From a virus, in IMG/VR virus record IMGVR_UViG_3300020411_003797, positions 1 to 64,000 of that record: a stretch of DNA of 64,000 nucleotides; one strand, written 5' to 3'. The stretch's first letter is position 1, and every line of letters starts with the position of its first letter. Shown one piece after another: positions 43,740 through 53,949 of the stretch. Made by a program: the position numbers and the translations under genes. The notes beneath the pieces are model-generated. The model was not told where the DNA came from, did not search any database, and saw only the letters and a list, made by a program, of their open reading frames with translations.

Positions 43740-46700
43740 ATGTCAACACTCGACTATAGTAATGTAGTTACCTACAGTTACGTAGTAAATAACGTCCAAG
43801 GAGTAGCACAAACTGGCTTGTCAGGCATCTGGAAGCTATTTCAAGGGGTAGATAGTGAGGTCGCAATACCTCATAGTTATGGAGCCATAACTGAAATTGG
43901 GTTAGGTCTTTACAAATCTAGCATTGACTGGAACTCAATAAAAACTAATGTCTCTGGGATGCATTCGGGCGAAGATATAGTAGGTTTGATTGACTGGGGA
44001 AATAGAGCTACTGCTACCCTTACGGTCAACACTACCACTTCTGCCAATCTGAACAATGAAACAATAGCCATTGTTGCACCAAACGATACAGATGGTAATG
44101 CTACCACAACTAAGACTTACCAGTTCTCAGACACAATAGCGATGACTGCACAAAAAGCAGTAAGCGATTTAACTCTAAAGGTTGTTACATTAAATCTTTT
44201 GGAAGCTGGAACAGTTACATTGGTTGACGCAGCCAACACTTCAAAAACTTATGTCTTTAAAGAATCTTTCGCGCCAGTAGCAGAAGGATCTGGTGGCAAT
44301 ATTGCTTTTCCGGTTTCATCAGCAAATGATATTGCTGCGTTCAATGACGGCTATGTAACTCTTACTGATACCGCTGGTACCGCGAAGAACTACAAGTTCT
44401 CTAATGCAACTGCAGCTACAGCTTCAGCATCCACAGCAAACATAAGAGTATTAGCTAACAATTTTAATGCAGGAGAAACTTTTACTTTAACTAGCACTGA
44501 CAATACAGCGAAAACTTACGAAATGGTTTATGGCAGTAGTTACAGTGCTGGAGACTTGAAAGGAAGTAATTACGTAGTTCCCTACAGTGGTTTAACCAAT
44601 AAACAGATAGCGGCTAATATGAAGGCTGCAATTACCGCAGGCCATGGTGACAAAATTACCTCAGCCACGACCACAAGAGCTCTTGCTAGCTTCAATTTAT
44701 CTGGAATTCCCGATGCAGACTCTGAGCTTACATTAGTTAACAGTAGCAATGTAAGCAAAACCTACCAAGTACTATCTGAAACAGCTTCCGCAATGGTAGT
44801 TGCAGACCCCAGCAATTATTTTTCTCAAACTCACCAAGGCTTTTTAGGATTTTCGGGAGCAAAAACAGAATTCCAAATTACAGACTTACCTGTAGTTGGA
44901 GACACTGTACAGCTTACAGATACTGCTGGAACTACAAAGACTTACGAAATTGGTGGAAATGCTTCGGCAGAATTTACTTTTAGTGGAAGTGCTTTAGAAG
45001 GATCTGTAATCAGCCTTATCAGCACCGAGGGTGATTATGGTGAGACTTACGGCGGTGCCACTTTGACCTTTACAGGAAGTGCAACAGTAGGTGAAAAAAT
45101 TACACTTATTTCTTCTGACGGAACAAAGAAAACATACACTGCAGCAAGTGGTGCAACAATAGCTAACGGTGAGTTTTCAGCTGCCGTTAGTGCTGCGCTA
45201 ACGGCTACTAGTCTAAAGAACGCAATAGACCACGCCAATGGACACACTGCATCAAGAATTACGGTTTCAGACAATGGGTCTGGCGTGCTAAGCTTGACTC
45301 AAGCAGCTACAGGAGCTGTTGCAAATTATGGCAACACACCAATAACTCATAACATTGCGAATATGACTGCACCAGTTGCTTTTGTAAATGGCTTCAGTCC
45401 ACGCACAGATTATATAGCAACTTCCAGCTTAGCTCCAAATGGTTCAGGAGGAGCGTTCACAAAGTTTAAGCTAGATTCTGCTTTTACTCACAATGCAGAG
45501 ATTGTGATTGAATCGCTGGCTGGTGAGAAAGAGACATTTATAGCCAAAACTAACGGAACAAATGGCAACGATATCAAATCAGAAGCAACTATTACTTTTA
45601 CTGGCAACCCCAACATTAACGAAACAATAACAATAATATCAACTGACGGTACTTCAAAAACTTATTCTGCAAAAACATCAGAGAATTCATCTGCCGGCAC
45701 GTTTGATGCAAACAATGGGCCTACCGTATCTGGCAATACATTAAAGGCTGCAATAGAGCACACAAATAACCACGGCGGCAAAATAACTGTTGCTCACGAT
45801 GGTAATGGTGGACTGACTTTAACACAGGTTGTATCTGGCATGGCCGGTAACACAACTATCACGTCAGGCCTTGCAAATACTACTGTAAATAATTTTACTG
45901 GTGGTGGCGTAGAGTTCAACAAGGGTAGCAGCGCATTACTAGCTTCTCAAAACTTGCAAGCAACCATTAATGGCGCCGACAAGGTTTCTACAACTGTATA
46001 CAACAATAACGAAACTTTACCTACATTAACTTTTGTTCAAGATTTCAATGGTCCAAGAGGTAATACAGTAGTTACTATAAATAATACTTTTTCAAGTGCA
46101 GTAAATGGTGGATCTGTAGCAAATTTTGCTAACGGTGAGTATCACAAGTTTAGAATACAACCAGCTGCTGCTTCTCAAGCTTTATCTTTAGTAGAAGCAG
46201 TAAATGCGCTAGATACTAATAGCTCAACAATTACTGCTTCCAACCCTTCAGGTGGACAAGTAGTTCTTACTCAAGATTTTGGTTCTGCAGGCAATACTAC
46301 AATCACAACGTCCGGAAATTTTGAGAATTCTACAAGTGTCAATCCACCTGCAACTTTTACTGGTGGAGCAGCAAATGGTGCTGCTTTGCCAAATGGAAAC
46401 ATAGCTATACATAAAGCAAATACAGTTGGCATGATGGGCGACATGATGGAAGTTGGTATTCTAGGTTCAGCTGGGCATAACGGAACAATTCGTTTTGAAA
46501 CTGATGCATCTAATAATGTATTGATGTTTCAGAGTCAGCCAGGCGCTGCAGGAAGCACAAGTATTACAAAAACTGGAAATTGGGGCTGGGCAACACTTGG
46601 AACTGCGTTTTCTGAATCTGTCGAAAATAGAGTTTACATAGCTAGGCGTTCAACAACTGGCGATCAAATAACTACTTTAAAAAATGCAATCAACTCTACA

Positions 46701-48155
46701 GTTGGGCATGGAAGTACTTTTGTTGTTACGCAACAAAATGCCAACGCATTTGTAATTAGGCAAAGCGAATACAATGATGCCGGCAAGACCACTATAAGCT
46801 CTACAGGCACATTTACTTCAGCTGCCCCATCTGCATTTACCGAGTCCGACAATGAAAATTGGCAAGTAAAATTAACCCAAGCTACAACTGGTGCGGATGG
46901 AGACACAAGTATCACCCATACAAACGGAATGGATGACGGGCTAAAAACTGAACTTGACGAAAGTTTTTCAGGTGGAAAATATGCCACTGGAAAAGTTTTA
47001 AATACTTATGTACTTGTAGGTATTCACGGGATTACTACAGCATCTGATTTAAGAGCGCAGTTCAAGGCTGCGCTTGTAGGTTCAACTGGGCATAACGCAA
47101 CAATTGCTGCAGTCGATGCTGGAACCTCTCCTTTGAGACTAGATCTTACACAAGCTGTAGGTGGTACTGCGGGAGATAAAAGTATTGCTATTAGTGGTGT
47201 TAATCACTTGCACCTTACAAAAGCTAATTTTAGCGGTGGTGTCGATCCGACAGGAACATTGGATAATGGAAATATTGTTATTGGTACCAAAGGCCTTACT
47301 ACAAAAGATACAATTGCAGAAGAAATAAGAAAAGCAATTGTGCACGCAAATGGTCACAATGGAACTATTGCTGCCACATTGGACACAAGCGGAAGCAACC
47401 CGATTGTAAAACTTGTGCAAGGTACGGCCGGTACTGCAGGCAATAAAACCAACTCAACTACTCTTATAAACAGCAGACTAACTGTAGACAATTTCACAAC
47501 TGGAAAAGATGTAAACGGTTCACTTGTCGGCAGTAATGTCGGCGTAGCTTTATATGATGCCAGCAATGCTGCCCTTGACGCTGTAACAGAAATTCGAGAT
47601 GCTCTTCAAGGAGCAATCGAAAACACTACAAACGGACATGGAAGTTTAATCATATGTACGCCAAACTCTTCAACCGGAGCTCTTGCTTTAAGTATGTATA
47701 ATCATGGCACTGCAGGAAATACCAGTATTACTACAAATGTTGCTGGCGGAGATATAACTATACCCGCAGCTTTCACTGGTGGTGCCACCTTAAATAACAA
47801 CGAAAGATATACTCATCTGCATATCAGCAATAACGATAGATCGCAGCACTCTAATGCTGCGAAGATAGGGGAGATTCACGGCTGGACTCAGTCGATAAAC
47901 TCTGCCGCAGGAACTGATACTGCAAAACTTGTTGCCATCCAATCATCTCTAGACAGTCTTACCACGACGACCACTTCTATCAAAGATACAGTAGATTTAC
48001 TAAAAGAAGTTGAAACCGGAAAGTGGGAGATTTCTAATAAGAAGCTCACTCTTTACAAGAGTGATAAAGTCACAAAAATAGCAGAGTTCGATTTGTTTGA
48101 TAAGGCAGGAAAGCGCACAGATACTGCACCATTTTCTAGAGTCCCTAGTTCATAA
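43740..48155 (+). CDS. Long repetitive tail fibre
   Basis: This 1471-residue protein is probably a trimeric fibre. After about 100 N-terminal residues that likely attach it to the tail, it is built of beta-rich repeats. One unit contains a (S/T)xGTxKTYxx strand, as in TLTDTAGTAKNYKF and LISSDGTKKTYTA. Another contains NGHxxxIxV...LTLTQxxxGxAGNTTIT. The repeats run to about residue 1360. The C-terminus has a short coiled coil (VAIQSSLDSLTTTTTS) and a closing beta segment (GKWEISNKKLTLYKSDKV) like those ending many phage tail proteins. CGGAG precedes the ATG. It may reach out to surface receptors. No catalytic motif was seen. Confidence 0.7.
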   Translation: MSTLDYSNVVTYSYVVNNVQGVAQTGLSGIWKLFQGVDSEVAIPHSYGAITEIGLGLYKSSIDWNSIKTNVSGMHSGEDIVGLIDWGNRATATLTVNTTTSANLNNETIAIVAPNDTDGNATTTKTYQFSDTIAMTAQKAVSDLTLKVVTLNLLEAGTVTLVDAANTSKTYVFKESFAPVAEGSGGNIAFPVSSANDIAAFNDGYVTLTDTAGTAKNYKFSNATAATASASTANIRVLANNFNAGETFTLTSTDNTAKTYEMVYGSSYSAGDLKGSNYVVPYSGLTNKQIAANMKAAITAGHGDKITSATTTRALASFNLSGIPDADSELTLVNSSNVSKTYQVLSETASAMVVADPSNYFSQTHQGFLGFSGAKTEFQITDLPVVGDTVQLTDTAGTTKTYEIGGNASAEFTFSGSALEGSVISLISTEGDYGETYGGATLTFTGSATVGEKITLISSDGTKKTYTAASGATIANGEFSAAVSAALTATSLKNAIDHANGHTASRITVSDNGSGVLSLTQAATGAVANYGNTPITHNIANMTAPVAFVNGFSPRTDYIATSSLAPNGSGGAFTKFKLDSAFTHNAEIVIESLAGEKETFIAKTNGTNGNDIKSEATITFTGNPNINETITIISTDGTSKTYSAKTSENSSAGTFDANNGPTVSGNTLKAAIEHTNNHGGKITVAHDGNGGLTLTQVVSGMAGNTTITSGLANTTVNNFTGGGVEFNKGSSALLASQNLQATINGADKVSTTVYNNNETLPTLTFVQDFNGPRGNTVVTINNTFSSAVNGGSVANFANGEYHKFRIQPAAASQALSLVEAVNALDTNSSTITASNPSGGQVVLTQDFGSAGNTTITTSGNFENSTSVNPPATFTGGAANGAALPNGNIAIHKANTVGMMGDMMEVGILGSAGHNGTIRFETDASNNVLMFQSQPGAAGSTSITKTGNWGWATLGTAFSESVENRVYIARRSTTGDQITTLKNAINSTVGHGSTFVVTQQNANAFVIRQSEYNDAGKTTISSTGTFTSAAPSAFTESDNENWQVKLTQATTGADGDTSITHTNGMDDGLKTELDESFSGGKYATGKVLNTYVLVGIHGITTASDLRAQFKAALVGSTGHNATIAAVDAGTSPLRLDLTQAVGGTAGDKSIAISGVNHLHLTKANFSGGVDPTGTLDNGNIVIGTKGLTTKDTIAEEIRKAIVHANGHNGTIAATLDTSGSNPIVKLVQGTAGTAGNKTNSTTLINSRLTVDNFTTGKDVNGSLVGSNVGVALYDASNAALDAVTEIRDALQGAIENTTNGHGSLIICTPNSSTGALALSMYNHGTAGNTSITTNVAGGDITIPAAFTGGATLNNNERYTHLHISNNDRSQHSNAAKIGEIHGWTQSINSAAGTDTAKLVAIQSSLDSLTTTTTSIKDTVDLLKEVETGKWEISNKKLTLYKSDKVTKIAEFDLFDKAGKRTDTAPFSRVPSS
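44212..47800 (+). repeat. Degenerate tandem repeats encoding fibre shaft
   Basis: The coding sequence contains many diverged copies of two unit types. (S/T)xGTxKTYxx units lie near 44212, 44355, 44480, 44725, 44905, 45097 and 45628. LTQ...AGNTTIT units lie near 45290, 45800, 46260, 46740, 46870, 47140, 47410 and 47690. Copies are similar in protein, less in DNA, so the array is old rather than freshly duplicated. Confidence 0.65.
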
Positions 48156-48197
48156 GTAGTGCTCTGTGTAGAGTTTTAGTTGTTAAAGAGGTAATAC

Positions 48198-50849
48198 ATG
48201 ATTATCACAGGTGGTTTAGGTTCTGGCTTCTTAGTCACTGGTGGTCTTTCTAGCAGTCCATCAGAATTTATATCGAAAAAAGAAACCGTAGACGTACTAA
48301 CTGTAGAGAATGTAGTATCGAACATTTACGAAATAGTTCCGTTAACAGGTGTTTACAGTCCAGACTATGCTATGGGCGGATTCTTCTGGGACAGAAGAGT
48401 ACTGGAAAATAGACAAAGAACTGAAACTTTGTACGACACATATTTGGGTGGTCACAAGCATGGTCTAAAAGAAGGCGTAATCCAAAAGTGGTGGCAGTCC
48501 GGTTATGTCAATGGTCTAGACTATTCTCACTTAGTTAAGATTAGAAGAGGCAATCATTTAACTTGGACCCCTGTGGTCAAGACAGGGAATTATGCCATTT
48601 TCTGGGATCAAGTTAGATTGTATTCAGACTTTTCTTTTGCAACAAAAATCGACCCATTGCTCAACGAAGGTGGATGTCATAAACTTTCATTAAGAAAAGA
48701 CTGCGTAGAAGATACAGTTAGTGTCGTTTTGTTCGAGAGAGACAGTGAGCTTGTTAAGAGACCAAAGTATAATTTTGAGTTTGTGCAAAACTTTACTGGC
48801 AAAATAGACGAAGCTACTAACACTAGGTTGTCAACTGTTGGAGAAGATGGAAAAATTATATGGGATAATATAGCGGAAAGAAAGCAAGAGTTTCTTATAG
48901 AAGAAGTAGAAGATGATCTAAATATTTTAAGAATTAATGGAGATTATCAAATAAAAGTTGGAGATCACAACGGGATCTCAATAACAGAAGATGTTGTTAA
49001 GGGAACATACGAAGATTGTGGGCCAGGTAACAGTTCTGGAAGAAGTTGCTTTACTAAGTATTTTCCAATCGTTAGCGATTCACTAGAAGTTATAGCAGTT
49101 GATGTTCACAACAACTATCAAGTTTTAACAAGAGTTGAGAATCTTGATTTCTCAGGACCAGACGATCCGCACTATACCGTTGATACTGATCTTGGAATTA
49201 TAAATATTGGTGGTTATCAATCCCCAGACCTTGTTTTGAAATCTGATATTTCTGCAAGCGATACAGAAATTCCATTCTTGCCTGACTTCTATACTTCCAG
49301 TAGCTATCCAGAGCAGGGTATCATAACTATTGGTAGTGAAAAAATCCTTTACTATTACAGGGGAATGAATTCATTTTATGATTGCGTAAGGGGTTATGGT
49401 GGAACTATACCCGAATCACATTCAGCTTATTCAACTATCAAAGACAATAAGCATGGCAAATCTTATCCTGACTCAATTAATTTTTATCTAAAATATACTG
49501 CGGTACCAAGAGTACAATATGAAACCACAGATCACGAGTACAGAACTGCAAACAAATCCAAATGGCTAGATGTTAAGCCAGTCAGGAATGCTACTTCAAA
49601 CAAAATTATACAGATATCACCAGTAGAAACACATGTAGACCATATCATCCTGGAGACTTCTGCAGATTTGCTTGGTGGAAATCTGCATGGTCCCGTGTAT
49701 TACGGCACAGATTTCGCACAGTTGTGCGCAACTGTTTATGACTCTTATGGAAATCCAGTAGAAGACATAGAAACAACTATAGTCTTAGATCCTGGAGACG
49801 TTGGTGCGCTGAATGGAACTATGTCTAGCTATACTGAGCTAACTAACAGTGCAGGACAAATATGTGCAATTTATAACTCTCCATATGACTGGGAATCTGT
49901 ATCAACAAGAATAAAGAGTGTCAGCCACTCTGGAGCTGACACTGTTATGACTTTTGAAGAAAGACCGCCAGGCGTCTATCCAGAAGATGTAACTGTCTTT
50001 CAGGTGCTTAAGCACGACCCAATCGTTGGAAGTTCAGGAAACAAGGTTAAGTGTATTCCTGGAAGTGGACAGATGATAACTAGTTTTGACGACGGAACTT
50101 TTCTTGGATTTTCTTCTTTTGATATTGAAGGGTTCCTTGATAGACCAGTTGATAGTTACGAAGGAGGATACGTAGATATTTTAGTAACTTCCGGTGGTTC
50201 GACTATAAAATACAGAAGAGAGATAGCAGAAGTTATTCCACGCTATTACTCAGACGGTTACAATGATGGCGCAAAAATAGTTTTAACAAAGAGCATACCA
50301 GGTATCGAGGGTGCTACTGCATTATCTCATGCCTGGATTTATGAGCGAGAAGCTAAAGAGTGGAACGGAACATTTCTTGATGGAGTTAGGGTAGTACTCT
50401 ATGAATGGAGAGAAGACGTTCCAAACCCGAACGATTTATCTATGGGCGCCTACTTTCCGTTAAGACCAGACAATGTACAAAATACTTCAATGACTTTTAA
50501 TGGAAGGCATTTGCCAATTCCCGGACCATATGATCAGGATAGTAATTTAGGTGGCTATATTGCAGTTATACCAGACATGGTTAGATTTCATGCCTATGCA
50601 AGAGATCCTGTCTCTGGTAGAATAATTACTTCAAACACAATAAGAATAAGATTGGATTTACCCGCTTACCTCAACGGAGTTGATAAAAGCAATCCTGCAT
50701 TGCCAATTCCGTACGGTTTTACTTTCATTACAGAAGATTTCAATTATGCAACCGGTATTGAAGGAGCAAATTTTATAACTATAAATCCAAAAGCAAGCGG
50801 AGTGAACTCTTACAATCTCTTCGTTACGCCAACTAGTAGAGGATATTAA
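48198..50849 (+). CDS. Large tail protein with Ig-like domain
   Basis: This 883-residue protein begins MIITGGLGSGFLVTGGLSSS, a Gly-rich start, and is followed by mostly beta-structured sequence. Residues about 487-575 contain a Big_1/invasin-type Ig-like pattern (LCATVYDSYGNPVEDIET, then NSAGQICAIYNSP). Small cysteine-containing stretches occur near 271-288. AGAGG precedes the ATG, and a 42-base gap separates it from the fibre gene. Such proteins in this position are usually fibre or baseplate-associated adhesion proteins; the precise role is unknown. Confidence 0.55.
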   Translation: MIITGGLGSGFLVTGGLSSSPSEFISKKETVDVLTVENVVSNIYEIVPLTGVYSPDYAMGGFFWDRRVLENRQRTETLYDTYLGGHKHGLKEGVIQKWWQSGYVNGLDYSHLVKIRRGNHLTWTPVVKTGNYAIFWDQVRLYSDFSFATKIDPLLNEGGCHKLSLRKDCVEDTVSVVLFERDSELVKRPKYNFEFVQNFTGKIDEATNTRLSTVGEDGKIIWDNIAERKQEFLIEEVEDDLNILRINGDYQIKVGDHNGISITEDVVKGTYEDCGPGNSSGRSCFTKYFPIVSDSLEVIAVDVHNNYQVLTRVENLDFSGPDDPHYTVDTDLGIINIGGYQSPDLVLKSDISASDTEIPFLPDFYTSSSYPEQGIITIGSEKILYYYRGMNSFYDCVRGYGGTIPESHSAYSTIKDNKHGKSYPDSINFYLKYTAVPRVQYETTDHEYRTANKSKWLDVKPVRNATSNKIIQISPVETHVDHIILETSADLLGGNLHGPVYYGTDFAQLCATVYDSYGNPVEDIETTIVLDPGDVGALNGTMSSYTELTNSAGQICAIYNSPYDWESVSTRIKSVSHSGADTVMTFEERPPGVYPEDVTVFQVLKHDPIVGSSGNKVKCIPGSGQMITSFDDGTFLGFSSFDIEGFLDRPVDSYEGGYVDILVTSGGSTIKYRREIAEVIPRYYSDGYNDGAKIVLTKSIPGIEGATALSHAWIYEREAKEWNGTFLDGVRVVLYEWREDVPNPNDLSMGAYFPLRPDNVQNTSMTFNGRHLPIPGPYDQDSNLGGYIAVIPDMVRFHAYARDPVSGRIITSNTIRIRLDLPAYLNGVDKSNPALPIPYGFTFITEDFNYATGIEGANFITINPKASGVNSYNLFVTPTSRGY

Positions 50850-50851
50850 AA

Positions 50852-53800
50852 ATGGCAGATAAGAAAAAAGCTGGAGTCAGCGTTGTACCCGAGTTTGTTG
50901 CTGGAGAACAGCCAACAGCTGACAAGTTTAATGCAATAGGGGTACAACTTGAAAGAGCAGCATCAGAGTTAGAAAAGGCGGTAGGTGATATCTGGGGCGA
51001 ATCTTGGCCCTACAGTGATGCAGATCCTACCAAGTTAACTCTTCCAATGGGAAGAGATCTTACAGATGCAGGAGCTTTAAATGGTGCTGATTCTGGCGAT
51101 GCTGCTAACGGAGCTTTTCTTGACATACCAAATGTTGCCAGATTGATTGGTCCAGCAAGCAATCTGAATCCAGATATATTATCAAACTTTGGTCCAGAAC
51201 CTGCCGCTGTTCCCGGAAGTAGCGTCTATGTCGCAACAATTGCTGGCGAACAATTAGATACTGCATTGTTTCCTAAAAGAGAATTTCATACCAAATATCG
51301 ACCAGATAACATCATATGGCCATATGTAAATTTCACTGGTTCTGGGGCGATCTATTTTCTCAATCAAGAACTCAATCATGAGAATGTTAAAAGTCATGGT
51401 GACTGGTGCATAGATACTGAAGGTCGTCTTACTGTTTGGACTCCCGTTCCTGCTGGTGCTACCGTTTATATCAACTACACGACAAAACCCGTTAGTTGGG
51501 GAACAGGTTCGGGAGTACAAGGCTCAACCTTCAATGTAATACCAGATCCAAATCAAATTTTTAATGGCGGTGCAGGATGTACTGCAACTTTGTTTGGCGA
51601 TTCCTATATAGTGACGCTACCAACTGCTACTTACGGAAAATCAAGCGAAGGTGTTTTCGATGAAGAATCAGTTACAGTGGCGCTAGATGCTAAAGATGTA
51701 AACTACAACAAGCAACTGTATCTGCCAAAAGTGCTTCAGGACAATTTCACTACTGGAGAAACCATACCTGAAGGCTTCCTTTACATAAGGGATAATTCTA
51801 CTGGAAAGATTCATAATGACGCAGTTTATATTTACAATACTCCAAATACAATTCAAGTAAAGAATGTAACTCTTGATACCGCAAGCTCTTTTTCAATTAT
51901 TACAATCGGAGCAACAATTACTGGAGCGATCAGAGACTTAAGATGGAAAGCGAACCACCACAGGCATGACGGCAGATACGGTGAGCCACAAATCCACATA
52001 AAAGATATTATTGGAATATATGAGCAAGGTGGTGGTGGTATTATCGGATCTCCAACCACTGATGACAAAGGTCCTTACGTTAAATCGCTACACCCGGGAA
52101 ACTGGATGCCTCAATACCTCCACAGAGATGGCTACGTTGATGATGAAAGCGACCAGAATGACAAAAACGCCATGAGAGGAACTCTTGTTTTAGGTAGAAC
52201 TAACTTAAGTACTGGAGTGGGCACCCCAGGCACCATTTTGCAGACTACACCAGATAATACAGCTAGAGATTATAGCTATGGAATTGTCTTCGGTGGGAAA
52301 CCAGGCACAATGGGGACCGATTTTCACCAAGCTGCTCCAGCTATATGGCAAGATAATGGTTCTCTTAAAATTAAGAGTAAAAGAGGATTCCAGACTGGCG
52401 CAGTTGATTCGGCTGGATGTGTAAATATTCATGGTTCAGGAAATGTAACTATAGATGCTGGAGGTAAAAGATTCGCTGGCCCGAGCAGCGTGTACCCGAC
52501 CATCGCCGTCGACGGTGCGCTTACTTCAGATGGGCAAGTTCCCACCTTGTGTTTGGGTAGTGAAAAAGATATTAAAATGGGAACTACAAGTGGTCAAATA
52601 AATATTGATGCATCAGCTCGATTCCTAGCACGTTCCCGAACCAACAACGCTTGGCTAATATCTGATACGGGTAACGCTTATATGCAGGCGACTGCAGAAC
52701 ACGCTCACGTAAAAGCTGCAAAGACTTGCTACACTGAAGCAGGACATAATGTAAATATCGAAGCAGGCATGGATGTAGAGATTATTGCAACTGACCACGT
52801 TCACATTAAAGGTAATGCGTCTGGAATTACGCTGCAGCAAAGGGAAGAAGGCCCGGCTGCAGATATCCGAGGATTACTAAGAGGCTTTGAAGGAACTGAA
52901 GCTGGCAACAACTTTATAATCAAGAGCGAAGCCTGGTGGACCGGCACATCCAAAAATAATAGTGGCCTTCGAGTGGGAACTGAAGCGGAAGCGAACTTTT
53001 ACGTAGATACTGTTTTTAGCGCTACTGCACCAAAGTCAGCTGGCTACGTTGCACACATAAATAATGCAATAAAAGATGAGTACAGTTCGAATACTGGCGG
53101 GGTGCTTATATTGCACTATGAGTACAGAGGGGCAAATTCATTAGGTTACGACCAAGCTACTTTTTTGCAATTCCAGTGTGACGAAGGTAAAACGGAAAAC
53201 ATCGACACCGATGATGATATTCCTGGTGGACTGCTGACTGAAGGGGGGTCTCATGGCGGAGGTCTTGGAAGTTTTACTTGCTTCCCTAGAACAGACGAAG
53301 TTGGTGGGTGGTGGACTGAAGCTGGATTTGCTTCAGCTGGTGGTTATTTTTATAATCCTTCAGGTAACCTCCAAGAACGACCTTTCAATGGTGCTGTTGT
53401 TTTTGTTACTGGTGGTAGTGACTTTGGCGAATTTATGCTTGCTGGAGATCCCGAAGAATGGGCGGATTGTTCCGACAATCCACTTTGGGATGTAGATGAA
53501 GAGAAGTTTAAAGAAAATATAAATATACAGTCTAGTAAGCGAAAACCAATTGGTTTGCCAGAAGGAACTTTAGTGTGGGTAAGAAGCGATGAGGAAAACG
53601 ATTATAATGGTGCTCGTTTTTGGAAATATGGTCCCGGAAGAGCGATGCTTGTTACAAGAAGTATGGCGGTTGCTGGTAATGCATTGGATAACATCGCTTT
53701 GAGACCCTACGAATGCGTATCGTTTATTGGTCAAATTCAAACAGCTATTAAGGGACCAGCAAAAATGGGAGATTTGATAATTCCCGCTGAGCATACATGG

Positions 53801-53941
53801 GTTACGGCTGTAGATCCAGCAGAAATATCTTTTGATGATTACAAAAGTGCAATTGGCACAATTCTGAGTAAGCCTCGCAAGGCAGTAATGGATGATGGCT
53901 CAGAGTGGCATCAAGCTCTAGTCGCCGTTGGCGTTAAATAG
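50852..53941 (+). CDS. Putative tail fibre or baseplate structural protein
   Basis: The 1029-residue protein opens with a short basic lead and a helix (QPTADKFNAIGVQLERAASE) followed by GDIWGESWPYS. A fibre-type HHRHDGRYGEPQIHIKDI motif lies at about 367-385, where fibres often change domain. The middle part is Gly/Asn-rich beta structure (for example VNIHGSGNVTIDAGG and AGHNVNIEAGMDVEI), consistent with a triple-stranded shaft. The C-terminal 280 residues look globular. AGAGGA precedes the ATG two bases after the previous stop. The exact role is not established. Confidence 0.55.
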   Translation: MADKKKAGVSVVPEFVAGEQPTADKFNAIGVQLERAASELEKAVGDIWGESWPYSDADPTKLTLPMGRDLTDAGALNGADSGDAANGAFLDIPNVARLIGPASNLNPDILSNFGPEPAAVPGSSVYVATIAGEQLDTALFPKREFHTKYRPDNIIWPYVNFTGSGAIYFLNQELNHENVKSHGDWCIDTEGRLTVWTPVPAGATVYINYTTKPVSWGTGSGVQGSTFNVIPDPNQIFNGGAGCTATLFGDSYIVTLPTATYGKSSEGVFDEESVTVALDAKDVNYNKQLYLPKVLQDNFTTGETIPEGFLYIRDNSTGKIHNDAVYIYNTPNTIQVKNVTLDTASSFSIITIGATITGAIRDLRWKANHHRHDGRYGEPQIHIKDIIGIYEQGGGGIIGSPTTDDKGPYVKSLHPGNWMPQYLHRDGYVDDESDQNDKNAMRGTLVLGRTNLSTGVGTPGTILQTTPDNTARDYSYGIVFGGKPGTMGTDFHQAAPAIWQDNGSLKIKSKRGFQTGAVDSAGCVNIHGSGNVTIDAGGKRFAGPSSVYPTIAVDGALTSDGQVPTLCLGSEKDIKMGTTSGQINIDASARFLARSRTNNAWLISDTGNAYMQATAEHAHVKAAKTCYTEAGHNVNIEAGMDVEIIATDHVHIKGNASGITLQQREEGPAADIRGLLRGFEGTEAGNNFIIKSEAWWTGTSKNNSGLRVGTEAEANFYVDTVFSATAPKSAGYVAHINNAIKDEYSSNTGGVLILHYEYRGANSLGYDQATFLQFQCDEGKTENIDTDDDIPGGLLTEGGSHGGGLGSFTCFPRTDEVGGWWTEAGFASAGGYFYNPSGNLQERPFNGAVVFVTGGSDFGEFMLAGDPEEWADCSDNPLWDVDEEKFKENINIQSSKRKPIGLPEGTLVWVRSDEENDYNGARFWKYGPGRAMLVTRSMAVAGNALDNIALRPYECVSFIGQIQTAIKGPAKMGDLIIPAEHTWVTAVDPAEISFDDYKSAIGTILSKPRKAVMDDGSEWHQALVAVGVK

Positions 53942-53949
53942 GAGTAGTT

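Noticed and set aside
49919-49943. Inverted repeat GTGTCAGC...GCTGACAC
   Set aside because: Inside a coding region with a nine-base loop and no terminator tail; likely chance.
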